Shown here: positions 53,536 through 63,706 of the stretch, piece by piece
How the letters are laid out: the number at the start of each line of letters is the position of its first letter
How positions within the stretch are numbered: the first letter of the stretch is position 1
Assembly (NCBI GenBank): GCA_020633295.1
Contig: JACKDW010000006.1
Span: forward strand, 434,001 to 498,000
Source: Myxococcales bacterium
GTDB taxonomy: Bacteria; Myxococcota_A; Polyangia; Nannocystales; Nannocystaceae
Direction of reading: 5' to 3'
Length of the DNA: 64,000 bases
Program-made: the position numbers and the translations under genes
Notes under the pieces: model-generated
Databases searched by the model: none
Seen by the model: only the letters and a program-made list of their open reading frames with translations
Told to the model about the DNA's origin: nothing

Positions 53536-54981
53536 CTACAGCGACGCGAACAGCTCGAAGGGGATCCCGACGCGCTCCGCCCAGGCCAGCTCGTTGTGGG
53601 GCGCGCCGGGCTCGTGCCAGTGGAACACGTCGACGCCGTCGGCGTAGCCCACGGACTGCAGCGCCGCGTGCAGCTGGAGGTTGACGCAGTAGTTGTCCGC
53701 GTCGTCGCCGTCGTCCTCGATCCCGTCGCCGTCCCCGTCGAAGCAGGCACCCTCGCCGCCCGAGTCGAGGTAGAGCGCGGTCGCGCGGTGTCCGGCGGCG
53801 AGGTAGCGGTCGATCATCGTCAACCCCGGCGGCTGGTCTGGATCGATCGATCCCCAGCCCATGGTGCCCGACATGCTGATCGCCATGACGTAGCGCTCCG
53901 GGAAGCGGTCGGCGATGTGAAAGGAGATCAGCCCGCCGAGCGACGAGCCCATCACGCCGACGAGCTCGACCTCGCCGTAGGCCTCCTCGACGAGCGGACG
54001 AACGACCAGCTCCACCAGATCCGCGTAGTCGTCCCCGAGCCCGCCGATCGGCCCGCCGCCGATGTCGTCGACGACGTGCGTGTACTCGTCGACGCGATCG
54101 GGCGTGTTCTCGACGCCGATCAGCAAGACCCCTGGCGGCGCGCTCTCGAGCAGCTTCCAGCCGCCCCAGATCGACTCGGGGTCGAACAGGTTCTGCCCGT
54201 CGTGCATGTACAGCGCGCGATCGAACACGCCGTCGTCCGGGACCAGGATCTCGAGATCGCGGGGCGCGAGGCCGTAGCCCGCGATCGCGTACCAGCGCTC
54301 GAGGTGGGCCGCGCTCGCGCGCACCAGCGAGTAGCGCCCGAAGTCGTCGTAGCCGTGGCGACGCCCGAGCGGGTCCGCGATCCACTGGTCGACGCCGTCG
54401 GTGAACTTGTACAGGCTGCCGTCGGGCGCGGCGATCTCGAGCTCGATCCACGACATCGCCCCGGTCTTCTCCATCGGCGCCCCGGTCCAGTCGTCGTGAT
54501 CCCCGGCGAGGCTCCAGCTCTCCGGGCCGCAGAGGCAGGCGAACAGGAACCCGCCGTCTGCGGTCTCCACGGGCAGACCGCCGCGCGCGGCGATGGTCTC
54601 GAGCGCCTCTGCGGGATCGACCTCGCCGGCGATCGCCGCGCGCAGCAGCGCCTCGTCCTCGGCCAGCTCGTCGCCGGTCGTCGCCCCGCCCGTCCCCTCG
54701 CTCGTCTGCCCGGTCTCGCCGGTCTCGCCCGTCGCGCCCGTCTCGCCGGCCGTCGTGCCCGCCGTGGTCGACGGGCCCGTCCCGTCGCTGGTGGTCGCGC
54801 CCCCCGTGCCCGGGCCCGTCGGCGCGTCCGTGTCGACGGGCCCGGCGGTCGTCTCGGAGGGGACCCCGCTCGTCGGGCCCGCGATCGAGGTGTCGGTCGA
54901 GGCGCCGCCGTCGTCCCCGCAGGCCGTCCCGAGCGCCACGAGAAACGCCGTTATTCCGATTTGAGAGGCTTTTTGGAGCAT
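53536..54981 (-). CDS. Esterase lipoprotein (Fes/putative esterase family) with E-set-like domain
   Basis: 481 residues from the ATG at 54981; the long open frame upstream is a shadow of the cytochrome gene. Lipoprotein signal (TAFLVALGTAC), a long Gly/Thr/Glu linker, then a sugar-binding/E-set-type module (SLAGDHDDWTGAPMEKT) as in enterobactin esterases. The alpha/beta-hydrolase part follows: ALYMHDGQNLFDPESIWGGW, GVENTPDRVDEYTH, the nucleophile elbow VMGSSLGGLISFH, and a late His in EPGAPHNELAW. It should hydrolyse an ester (siderophore, feruloyl or similar) outside the cell. Near the end is an Asp-rich DGDGDGIEDDGDDAD loop that likely binds calcium. Confidence 0.88.
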   Translation of the reverse strand: MLQKASQIGITAFLVALGTACGDDGGASTDTSIAGPTSGVPSETTAGPVDTDAPTGPGTGGATTSDGTGPSTTAGTTAGETGATGETGETGQTSEGTGGATTGDELAEDEALLRAAIAGEVDPAEALETIAARGGLPVETADGGFLFACLCGPESWSLAGDHDDWTGAPMEKTGAMSWIELEIAAPDGSLYKFTDGVDQWIADPLGRRHGYDDFGRYSLVRASAAHLERWYAIAGYGLAPRDLEILVPDDGVFDRALYMHDGQNLFDPESIWGGWKLLESAPPGVLLIGVENTPDRVDEYTHVVDDIGGGPIGGLGDDYADLVELVVRPLVEEAYGEVELVGVMGSSLGGLISFHIADRFPERYVMAISMSGTMGWGSIDPDQPPGLTMIDRYLAAGHRATALYLDSGGEGACFDGDGDGIEDDGDDADNYCVNLQLHAALQSVGYADGVDVFHWHEPGAPHNELAWAERVGIPFELFASL

Positions 54982-55089
54982 CGGGCGCACGATATCGCGC
55001 TTCTCCTCCCGGGACAATGGGCCGCCGTCGTGACCGGGCGCGCCGCGCCGGCGGTGTATCATCGCGGGCGAGAGCGCGAGCCTTTTAAC

Positions 55090-56991
55090 ATGTCTTTTAG
55101 AGCATATTGCACACGCACGGGCGTCGCGCTCGCGACCTCGTTGACGCTGCTCTCGCTCGCGCCGACGCGCGCCGGCGCGGCCCCGACCGAGCCGCTGGAG
55201 CTCGACAACTCGGTGCAGGCGACCAACGAGTGCGCGAGCTGCCACCTGTTCCTCAACCCGGCGCTGCACCAGGGGGAGCCGAACGTCAGCCCGCAGGCCT
55301 ACACCGGCTCGCTGATGTCGAACTCGGCGCGCGATCCGGTGTTCTGGGCGGGCGTGGCCATCGCCCACCAAGACGCGCCCGGCGAGACCCAGGACTGCGT
55401 GCGCTGCCACGCGCCGATCGCCTTCCTCGAGGGTCGCGGCGACGCGATCGCGATCGACGAGCTGCAGCCCCAGGACCTCCACGGCGTCAGCTGCGACCTC
55501 TGCCACCGGATGATCGACGACGGCGAGACCCCGGCCGGCAACGCGCGCTACGTGCTCGACGACGTGGCCGTGAACGGCTCGGTGCCGCGGCGCGGCCCGT
55601 GGACCTACGGCCCCGGCGAGGACCCGCAGCACCCGACGAGCGACGACGACGCGCACCTCGCCAGCGCGCGGCTGTGCGGCACCTGCCACGACGTGACGAC
55701 GGCGCGCGAGCGCGTCGACGATCGCGGCGTAGGGCTCGGCGTCCCGTTCAACGAGCAGCGGACCTACAGCGAGTGGCTCGGCAGCGTCTACGCCCAGGAC
55801 GGCCCCGATCAGCGCAGCTGCCAGGACTGTCACATGCCGGCGCTCGCCGACGTGGCGGGCTGCGACGGCTTCAACATCGCGCAGAGCTTCCACGCGACCG
55901 GCGGGCGGCGGCACGACCTCGTCGGGCTCAACCTCCCGGTCATCCAGCTGATCCAGGCGGTCTACGGCAAGAGCGCCGGCGGCACGCTCGACGATCCGTA
56001 CTTCGAGCTCACGCGCGAGGTCGCCGAGCTCCTGCGCGAGCAGAGCGCGACGCTCGACGCAGCGTTCCCCGACGAGGTCGATCTCGGCGTCGGGATCCCG
56101 GCGCTCGACGTCACGGTGACCAACAACACCGGGCACAAGCTGCCGACCGGCTACTCCGAGGGGCGCGTGATGTGGCTCGAGATCACCGCGACCTACGGCG
56201 ACGCGCTGGTCTACAGCTCGGGGCGCTGGGACGAGCAGGCCATGACGATCGAGGACGACGCGCAGGTCCGCCGCTACGAGGCGATCGCCGAGGACGACGG
56301 CGACGGCGCGCGCCTGCACCTGCTGCGCAACAACCACTGGGTCGTCGACAGCCGCATCCCGCCCCGGGGGCTCACGCCGGACCTCGAGACGGATCCCGTC
56401 GGCGATCGCTACGCGCTCGGACCCGACAACACCTGGCCGCACCAGGACAGCGCGAGCTTCAGCTTCCCGCCCGCGGTCGTCCCCGACCAGGGCCCCGACG
56501 TCGCGCCCGAGCTGACGCTGCGGGCGCGGCTCCTCTACCTGATCAACACGCCGGAGTACGTCGAGTTCCTCGCCGAGGAGAACAGCACCAACGCCGCCGG
56601 CACCGAGCTCGCGGCGCTGTTCGACGAGCACGGGCCGCCGACGCCGATCGTGCTCGCCGAGCAGGAGCTCGCGGTCCCGCTGCTCGGGCTCGATGACGGC
56701 GGCGGCAGCGACAGCGACAGCGACAACGAGAGTAACAGCGACAGCGACGGGACCAGCAGCGACAGCGCCGCGACGGAGACCACGAGCACCTCCGCGGGGC
56801 CGGGCTCGACCGGCGCGGAGCCGACGACCGGCGCGCCGTCGACCGACGCCGGCTCCGACACGGACGGCGGTGAGGACGGCGCGGGCGGCTGCGCCTGCGC
56901 GGCCGGGCGCCCCGGCGCGCCCCGCGGCGCGTGGCTGCTGCTGCTCACGCTCGGCGCGTTCACGCGCCGGCGCGCGAACGCGCTCGACTAG
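55090..56991 (+). CDS. Pentaheme c-type cytochrome with MYXO-CTERM surface anchor
   Basis: 633 residues from the ATG at 55090. A Sec signal (ALATSLTLLSLAPTRAGA) precedes five CxxCH heme sites: CASCH, CVRCH, CDLCH, CGTCH and CQDCH, all in the first 250 residues. Residues about 330-530 form beta-sandwich domains (VTVTNNTGHKLPTGYSEGRVMWLEI) like those in secreted multiheme cytochromes of the c554/DmsE-NrfB style. After a Ser/Asp/Thr linker the end GGCACAAGRPG, hydrophobic WLLLLTLGAF and TRRR is a MYXO-CTERM signal. It should be an exposed electron carrier or redox enzyme. It is divergent from the esterase lipoprotein over 108 bases. Confidence 0.93.
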   Translation: MSFRAYCTRTGVALATSLTLLSLAPTRAGAAPTEPLELDNSVQATNECASCHLFLNPALHQGEPNVSPQAYTGSLMSNSARDPVFWAGVAIAHQDAPGETQDCVRCHAPIAFLEGRGDAIAIDELQPQDLHGVSCDLCHRMIDDGETPAGNARYVLDDVAVNGSVPRRGPWTYGPGEDPQHPTSDDDAHLASARLCGTCHDVTTARERVDDRGVGLGVPFNEQRTYSEWLGSVYAQDGPDQRSCQDCHMPALADVAGCDGFNIAQSFHATGGRRHDLVGLNLPVIQLIQAVYGKSAGGTLDDPYFELTREVAELLREQSATLDAAFPDEVDLGVGIPALDVTVTNNTGHKLPTGYSEGRVMWLEITATYGDALVYSSGRWDEQAMTIEDDAQVRRYEAIAEDDGDGARLHLLRNNHWVVDSRIPPRGLTPDLETDPVGDRYALGPDNTWPHQDSASFSFPPAVVPDQGPDVAPELTLRARLLYLINTPEYVEFLAEENSTNAAGTELAALFDEHGPPTPIVLAEQELAVPLLGLDDGGGSDSDSDNESNSDSDGTSSDSAATETTSTSAGPGSTGAEPTTGAPSTDAGSDTDGGEDGAGGCACAAGRPGAPRGAWLLLLTLGAFTRRRANALD

Positions 56992-57121
56992 AGAGGTCGT
57001 TTCAGACAGGTCCTGAGCGACATCGCTCATTGGACAGGCTGAAGACGAGCGAGCTTTGCCCGCGCGCCGCTCGCGATGGACAATGCGGCCGACCGGACCG
57101 CCGCAGCGTCCGCCCGCGCCC

Positions 57122-58024
<903 letters not shown>

Positions 58025-58042
58025 TCACGGCCGACGCGCGGC

Positions 58043-58594
58043 TCACCCGCGCGCGAGGTCGCCGGCGCCGCCGAACTTCGTCACGCAGCGGCGCATGATA
58101 TCGCTCGTGTGCTCGTACAGCTCGCCGTCGATCACCCGCAGCGCGTGGGCGTAGCAATTCGCCGACTCGGCCGAGGTGTTGAGCCGGCACTTCTCGCGGA
58201 CCTCCGCGCGCTCGGCTCGACGGCGGTCGTAGTACATCATCAGCTGCTTGGCGTCGTCGGCCCAGCGCCGCTTCACCATCTCGTCGTAGGCGTCCGCGAC
58301 GTCGTTGCACGCCTGCTTGTGACCCTTGACGGGCGACTCGGGCATCACCGCGACGCCCTCGAGCGCGGCGTCGAGCTGCGCCTGCTTGGCCGCTTCCTCC
58401 GCCTTCTTCTTGGCCTCGTACTCCTTGTCGAACTCGGCGTCGGTCTTGGTCGTGTCGAGCTCGGCGCGCATGTCGAGCGCCTTGGCGATGCTGCCCTCGT
58501 TCTTCTTCGCCTCGCCGCCGCCGTCGCAGCCCAGCGCCGCGCTGAGCGAGACCGACAGGAGGAGGGTGAGCGACAAGAGCGGGCGTCGTGGCAT
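58043..58594 (-). CDS. Small helical lipoprotein
   Basis: 183 residues from the ATG at 58594. Signal LLSLTLLLSVSLSAALGC with lipobox Cys, a Gly/Glu/Lys linker, a long charged helix (FDKEYEAKKKAEEAAKQAQ) and a C-terminal part with four Cys (QACND, KCRLN, NCYAH, RRCVTKF) likely in two disulfides. No domain recognised. It is convergent with the preceding lipoprotein (18 bases apart). Confidence 0.8.
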   Translation of the reverse strand: MPRRPLLSLTLLLSVSLSAALGCDGGGEAKKNEGSIAKALDMRAELDTTKTDAEFDKEYEAKKKAEEAAKQAQLDAALEGVAVMPESPVKGHKQACNDVADAYDEMVKRRWADDAKQLMMYYDRRRAERAEVREKCRLNTSAESANCYAHALRVIDGELYEHTSDIMRRCVTKFGGAGDLARG

Positions 58595-58837
58595 CGTGAG
58601 CACTCCGGGCGGGTCGAGGGCGCGGTCGTTGTATACGCGAGCGCGGCGCGAGCTCGCGTGGACTCGCGTGGACTCGCGGGGACATACTACCGGCGCGAAG
58701 CGTGATGATACAAGCGCTGACGCCCTGGCCCGCGCGGCCCCTCTCCGCGGACGGGGCGAACGCGTGGCGCTGGGGACAGGACGGTGTTATTCGTCGGCGG
58801 TCCCGCGCGTCGCCACGCGTTCGTCCACGACGAGTCC

Positions 58838-60061
58838 ATGGAGGGCCTCACCACTCGCACCGCAGCACGCCTCGCGCTCGCGCGGGCTGGCCTGCTCAAC
58901 CCGGCGTGGACCGGTCTGCCCGCGCGCGTCTCGCCGCGGGCTGGCGCCGCGAGCTCGCTCCCCGCCGCGCTCGCGCACATCGAACGCGCCGGCTACCTGC
59001 AGCTCGACACCGTGGCCGTCGCTGGCGCCCGCAGCCACGGCATCGTGCTGGCGTCGCGGCTCGAGGGCTACCGGGCGGCGCACGCCGAGACGCTGCTCAC
59101 CCCCGACTCGGCGCTGTTTGAGTACTGGGGTCACGAGGCGAGCTGGCTGCCGATCGAGCTGTACCCGGCGTTCGCGTTTCGCCGCGCCGCGTTCGCGGTG
59201 CACCCGTGGTGGGGCGACCTGCTCGAGGAGCACTCGCAGCAGGCGCGCGCGCTCGTCGAGCGAATCCGCGCCGAGGGGCCGCTGCGCTCCGCCGATCTCG
59301 AGGGCTCGTCGCGCGGCGGCTTCTGGAACCTCAAGCTGTCGAAGAAGATCGCGACGGCGCTGTGGTCGAGCGGCGAGCTGGCGATCCGCGAGCGTCGCGG
59401 CTTCCTGCGCGCCTACGATCTGTGCGAGCGCGTCATCCCGGCGCGCGCCCGCGCCCGCCCGCTCCCGCTCGCGGACAGCCTCCGCGTGCTGCTCGAGCGC
59501 GCGCTCGCGGGTCACGGCTGGGCGACGACGAGCACGCTCGCGGCGACCTGGCGGCTCCGCAACCTGCGGGCCGAGCTCGCCGCCGCGCTGTCGGAGCTGC
59601 GCGAGGCCGGCGTGATTCACCCCTGCGAGCTGCGCGCGGACGACGGTCAGCGGACCCGCGGCTGGATCCGCGTCGCCGATCTCGAGCTCGCGGCGCGCGT
59701 CGGCCGAGCTCGCCCGCGACGCGATCGCGGCGTGCTGCTCTCGCCCTTCGATCCGGTGCTGTGGGACCGCGGCCGCGTCGCGCAGCTGTTCGCTTTTGAC
59801 CAGAAGCTCGAGATCTTCAAGCCGCCCGCGACCCGCGTCTACGGCTACTACTGTATGCCCGTGCTCGCCGGGGACCAGCTCGTCGCGCGCGTCGATCTCA
59901 AGGCCGATCGACGCGCAGGCGCGCTCGAGCTGCGCGCGCTCCACTATGAGCCGCCCGCGTCGTGCGGGACCACGGCGGCCGAGCAGCGCGCGGCCGTCGA
60001 GCACGGGCTGCGCCGGTACGCGGCGAGCGTCGAGCTGCGCGCGCCGACGCTGCCAGGCTGA
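58838..60061 (+). CDS. YcaQ/AlkX-family winged-helix DNA glycosylase-like protein
   Basis: 407 residues from the ATG at 58838, chosen because MEGLTTRTAARLALARAGLL is the usual family start. The region GYLQLDTVAVAGARSHGIVL contains the Gln-x-Asp catalytic motif of the AlkX (YcaQ) glycosylases, which unhook DNA interstrand crosslinks and remove alkylated bases. Later stretches (FEYWGHEASWLPIELYP, GFWNLKLSKKIATALWSSGEL, LLSPFDPVLWDRGR, KPPATRVYGYYCMPVLAGDQLVARVDLKAD) follow the HTH_42 family pattern. In producers of DNA-damaging metabolites such genes can give self-protection, but no such cluster adjoins. Cytoplasmic. Confidence 0.9.
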   Translation: MEGLTTRTAARLALARAGLLNPAWTGLPARVSPRAGAASSLPAALAHIERAGYLQLDTVAVAGARSHGIVLASRLEGYRAAHAETLLTPDSALFEYWGHEASWLPIELYPAFAFRRAAFAVHPWWGDLLEEHSQQARALVERIRAEGPLRSADLEGSSRGGFWNLKLSKKIATALWSSGELAIRERRGFLRAYDLCERVIPARARARPLPLADSLRVLLERALAGHGWATTSTLAATWRLRNLRAELAAALSELREAGVIHPCELRADDGQRTRGWIRVADLELAARVGRARPRRDRGVLLSPFDPVLWDRGRVAQLFAFDQKLEIFKPPATRVYGYYCMPVLAGDQLVARVDLKADRRAGALELRALHYEPPASCGTTAAEQRAAVEHGLRRYAASVELRAPTLPG

Positions 60062-60191
60062 GCGCCGGCGGGCGGAATTGCGGCGCGCGCCTCGAGCTCG
60101 GGGCGGCGTCCACGAGCGTCGTTCAGCGCGCGCGGCGGTTTCCAGCCCGCGTCCGCGGGCCGCTCGCGCGCGCGGCTGATAGGATTGCGCG

Positions 60192-61490
60192 ATGTTCGGG
60201 TCCAGCCTGCTCGAGGTCGTCATCGGCCTCGCCTTCATGTTCACGCTCTTGAGCCTGACGTGTTCCTCGATCAACGAGCTGATCGCCCAGTACACCAAGC
60301 GCCGCGCGAAGAACCTCGAGCTCGCGTTGACGCGCATGCTCGGCGAGCGCCACGTGCACGCCTTCTACGAGCACCCGCTGCTGCGCTCGCTCTCGAAGGT
60401 CGGCGACGGCCCGAGCGGCGCCGAGCCCACGGCGCGGGGCGTGCGGCCGTCGCCCTCGTACATCCCGGCCAGCACGACCTCGACGATCATCCTGCAGATC
60501 ATCGGCCGCGCGCAGAGCGACGAGGAGCGGAGCGAGCTGCAGGCGCTGCGCGGCAAGCTCGAGCAGATCGAGGATCCGGGCTTCGTCGCCATCCGCGCCC
60601 GCGTGTTCCAGACCTTCGAACCGATCTACGCCTGCGAGGGCGTGGACGAGAAGCAGCTCGACGCGCTGCTCGAGACCGTGCGCAAGCTCGAGCGACTCGA
60701 CGCGCTGCGCGAGCCGGTGGTCGTGCAGATCGAGCGCTTCCGGACGCGGGTCAAGAGCGCGAGCGAGCTCGACGCGCCGTCGCTGTACCGCCGCGTGCAG
60801 CGGCTCGAGGACGGCGACCCGCTCAAGCGCACGCTGCTGGCGCTGATGGACTCGTCCAACGGCACGCTCGCGGGCATCCGCGCCAACATCGAGGGCTGGT
60901 ACGACGACGTGATGGACCGCGCGAGCGGCTGGTACAAGCGCAAGACGCAGCGCTGGATGCTCGGGATCGCGGCCGCGCTCGTGCTGCTGGGCAACGTCGA
61001 CTCGCTCGCGGTCGCCGACATGCTCTGGCGCGAGAACACGGCGCGCGCGCTGATCGCGAACTACGCCGAGATCTCGAGCATGATCCAGACGGGTCAGGTC
61101 TCGGCGAACAATTCTGTCAACGCCAGCGCCAACGCGAATCCCAACGCCAGCGCCAACCCGGCGGACCCGAACGCGAACCCCGAGGACGACGCCGACGGTG
61201 ACGGCGTGCCCGACGGCGCCGTCCAGGCGCCGCCCCAGCCCGTGCTCGTCGACATGACCCGGGACCCGCTCGCGCTCTACACCACCGGCTTCCCGGTCGG
61301 CTGGAAGCTCGAGACGCTGCCGACGCTGCTCAAGCTCGAGGTGCTCAGCAAGAAGCTCGCGGGCCTGCTGATCTCGCTGCTCGCCGCGGCCCAGGGCGCG
61401 CCGTTTTGGTTCGACCTGCTCAACAAGCTCGTCAACCTGCGCGGCTCCGGGCGGCGCCCGAGCGCGAACCAGGCTCCGCCCAACAGCTGA
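60192..61490 (+). CDS. Uncharacterised membrane protein with three spans
   Basis: 432 residues; AGGA lies about eight bases before the ATG. A hydrophobic N-terminus (LLEVVIGLAFMFTLLSLTCSSINELIAQ) leads to a long helical cytoplasmic region. A second span at about residue 255 (LGIAAALVLLGNVDSLAVADML) is followed by an Asn/Ala-rich loop and a C-terminal segment with ISLLAAAQGAPFWFDLLNKLVNLRG. I have seen this pattern (SSINELIA, GWYDDVMDR.S.WYKR, GAPFWFDLL.KL.NLR) in hypothetical proteins of many phyla, without a known role. It ends 9 bases from the convergent hydroxylase gene. Confidence 0.75.
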   Translation: MFGSSLLEVVIGLAFMFTLLSLTCSSINELIAQYTKRRAKNLELALTRMLGERHVHAFYEHPLLRSLSKVGDGPSGAEPTARGVRPSPSYIPASTTSTIILQIIGRAQSDEERSELQALRGKLEQIEDPGFVAIRARVFQTFEPIYACEGVDEKQLDALLETVRKLERLDALREPVVVQIERFRTRVKSASELDAPSLYRRVQRLEDGDPLKRTLLALMDSSNGTLAGIRANIEGWYDDVMDRASGWYKRKTQRWMLGIAAALVLLGNVDSLAVADMLWRENTARALIANYAEISSMIQTGQVSANNSVNASANANPNASANPADPNANPEDDADGDGVPDGAVQAPPQPVLVDMTRDPLALYTTGFPVGWKLETLPTLLKLEVLSKKLAGLLISLLAAAQGAPFWFDLLNKLVNLRGSGRRPSANQAPPNS

Positions 61491-61499
61491 CGCGCGGCG

Positions 61500-62330
61500 T
61501 CAGCGAGCGCCGCGCTCGAGATCCTCGAGCCGCGTCTTGCAGACGTGATCCCACAGCGTCAGCGGCTCGCCGAAGTTGGCGCGCACGTGCGAGTGGTGGA
61601 TGTTGTGAAACGCCGACGTGTTGAGCCACAGCCGCGGGAGCGTGCGCTCGATCAGCGGCAGCGTGACGCCGCAGTGCAGATAGAAGTTGAGGACGATGAA
61701 GCCGAGCACCAGCCCGAAGTAGGCGGGGCCCCAGTGCGTCGCCTCGGGGATGCACAGCAGCAGGATCGGCCAAAACGTCATCAGCGACTCGACCGGCCCG
61801 ACCGCGAAGCCGGCGAAGGGCGTGGGATCGCGGTAGGCGTGGTGGGCCTTGTGAAACACGAACAGCGCGCGCGTGTGCAGCAGGCGGTGCTTGACGTACA
61901 GCCACAGGTCGATCGCCAGCACGCCGAAGAAGGTCTGGACGAGCACGCCCCACAGGCTCAAGCCCGCCGCCTCGAGCGACCACACCAGCCCGATCGGGTG
62001 GCCGAGCCACGACTGCGCGATCGGCCAGGCGGCGAAGCTCGCGGCGACCCAGGCCGCCTGCGCGGTCACGCCCGCCTCGCTGAGGATCGGCGGCGGGCGG
62101 CGACGCACGCCCTGGATCCGCGCGCCGTAGAACAGCGACGCGTACGCGCTGAGGCCCGCGCCGATCAGCAAGGTGCCCGCGATCGCCACGAACGCGATCG
62201 CCAGCGACGCGAACCAGATCAGCGGGCTCTCCGGGTGGAGCAGCCCGACGGCCGTGAGCGCGAAGGGGAGCGCGGCGTCGAACCGCTCGGCGAGGCCGCG
62301 CCGCTTGCTTCCGTGGGTTGCGTCGAGCAC
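61500..62330 (-). CDS. Fatty acid hydroxylase / sterol desaturase family protein
   Basis: 276 residues from a GTG at 62330; a GTG at 62411 would add an Arg/Gly-rich stretch. Membrane spans surround the di-iron His motifs of the family: YVKHRLLHTR (HxxxH), VFHKAHHAYR (HxxHH) and HNIHHSHVRANFG (HxxHH). The enzyme uses O2 and electrons to hydroxylate or desaturate a lipid chain or a sterol in the membrane. Because Nannocystis is known to make sterols, a sterol role is possible but not shown. The methyltransferase gene upstream on this strand ends within about 95 bases. Confidence 0.9.
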   Translation of the reverse strand: MLDATHGSKRRGLAERFDAALPFALTAVGLLHPESPLIWFASLAIAFVAIAGTLLIGAGLSAYASLFYGARIQGVRRRPPPILSEAGVTAQAAWVAASFAAWPIAQSWLGHPIGLVWSLEAAGLSLWGVLVQTFFGVLAIDLWLYVKHRLLHTRALFVFHKAHHAYRDPTPFAGFAVGPVESLMTFWPILLLCIPEATHWGPAYFGLVLGFIVLNFYLHCGVTLPLIERTLPRLWLNTSAFHNIHHSHVRANFGEPLTLWDHVCKTRLEDLERGAR

Positions 62331-62423
62331 CGCGCGTGATTGTAGCGACTGCCGCCCGCGCGGCGCGGCCGATCCGGAGCGCCCGCGCGGCCAGCCTGTG
62401 TCGTCGCGCACACGCGACGCTGA

Positions 62424-63233
62424 TCACGGACGCCGTCGGAGCACGAACAGCGTGTCGAAGTCGAGCTCGTCGATCGTCCAGGACTGCTCGATATCGTACG
62501 TAAAGTCGTGGATCGCGGCGATCTCGAGGGAGGGCACGGTGGCGAGCAGCGCCAGCATCTGCCGCGGGCTGTACGTCCTCCACGTCCACTTCGTCTCGGT
62601 CCGCCGCTCGCGCGCGCCGTCCTGCACCCGCAGACGCGCGCGCATGCGCTCGGTTCGCGAGCGCGGGTCGGGCGGCCACGACTGCACGTTGCAGACCACG
62701 TGCACCGGGCCGCGCGCGCCGACCCAGCGCTCGCGCTGCACGCCCGTCTCGTCGTACTTCGTCAGGTGCAGGCCGAGCACGTAGAGGCCGCCCGGCGCGA
62801 GCGCGTCGGCGACGGCCTGGAGGTGCGCGCGCGCGGCCGCGTCGCTCGCGATGTACTTGAACGAGCTGACCAGGCAGTGCGCGAGCTGAAACGGCGGGCC
62901 CAGCCGCAGCTCGTCGCCGAAGCGCTCGAGGCTCGACCGGACGACGCGCGCGCGCAGGCCCGCGGCGCGCAGGCGCCGGTTGCTGTACGCGACCATCTCG
63001 GGCTCGAGGTCGAAGCCCGTGACCGCGTAGCCGCGACGCGCGAGCGCGGCGACCAGCCGCCCGCTCCCGCACGCGGGCTCCAGCGCCCGCGTGCGCCCGC
63101 GTCGTCTCGGCGGGCCGTAGACCTCGAGCGCCCGCTCGAGGAACTCGACCTCGCGCGGCGTGTCGGGCTCATAGATGATGTCGTACCACTCGGGCTCGGA
63201 GTACCAGTCGGTCGTCGTGAAGCGCGTCGCCAC
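62424..63233 (-). CDS. Class I SAM-dependent methyltransferase
   Basis: 269 residues from a GTG at 63233; the frame is open upstream, but those residues look like shadow sequence. A family-typical start (TTDWYSEPEWYDIIYEPDTPREVEFLERAL) is followed by motif I ALEPACGSGRLVAALARRGYAVTGFDLEPEM (SAM-binding), HCLVSSFKYI and ALAPGGLYVLGLHL. The C-terminal half is a beta-rich domain with a WTWRTYSPRQMLALL helix. The acceptor cannot be deduced. It likely forms a unit with the hydroxylase downstream; together they might modify a lipid or a small molecule. Confidence 0.85.
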   Translation of the reverse strand: MATRFTTTDWYSEPEWYDIIYEPDTPREVEFLERALEVYGPPRRRGRTRALEPACGSGRLVAALARRGYAVTGFDLEPEMVAYSNRRLRAAGLRARVVRSSLERFGDELRLGPPFQLAHCLVSSFKYIASDAAARAHLQAVADALAPGGLYVLGLHLTKYDETGVQRERWVGARGPVHVVCNVQSWPPDPRSRTERMRARLRVQDGARERRTETKWTWRTYSPRQMLALLATVPSLEIAAIHDFTYDIEQSWTIDELDFDTLFVLRRRP

Positions 63234-63706
63234 CGGCGCGGAGGATACACGCGCGGACCCGGGGCGCCCGCGCGGCGCTCGAGGCGTCGACGCGTGAGTT
63301 CTCGGGGCGCGCGTCGAGCACAGCTCTCTGAACCCCCGTCGATGAACGAGCCGCTCACGCGACGCGCGCGGCGCCATGACGAGCTCAGCGCGCCCGCACA
63401 GCTCGCCGTCGGTGCCGCGCCCGCCGGCTGCTCCTGCGCCCGCCGCGAAACAACATGAACAGAAAGACATGTAAATTCACCGTTCCGCGTCGACGTGGAG
63501 CGTGTGCGGCGTGGAGCTCGCGCGCGCCGCAGTTTTTTCTGGACGCCCGCGCGCGCGATGACGATGCAACGAATCCGACGCGAGCGGCCCCCTCGCGCCG
63601 CGCGAACAACGTTGACCCCCGCGTTTGTATGTACACGCTCCGCCCCGTGACGACGCTGGCGCGAATCGCGGGCCCTCGCTACGCTGAATCCAAAGAAGGA
63701 GATCTG
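63234..63706. other. Intergenic region
   Basis: 473 bases between the methyltransferase (leftward) and the last lipoprotein (rightward). An A+T-rich patch at 63445-63480 with AGAAAGACATGTAAATT is the likeliest promoter zone. The frame of the lipoprotein is open back to an ATG at 63455, but that part has no signal and is probably not translated. Confidence 0.45.

Noticed and set aside
63455..63706. N-terminal extension of the last lipoprotein
   Set aside because: It would put 84 Arg/Ala-rich residues before a clear signal peptide that has its own strong ribosome site.
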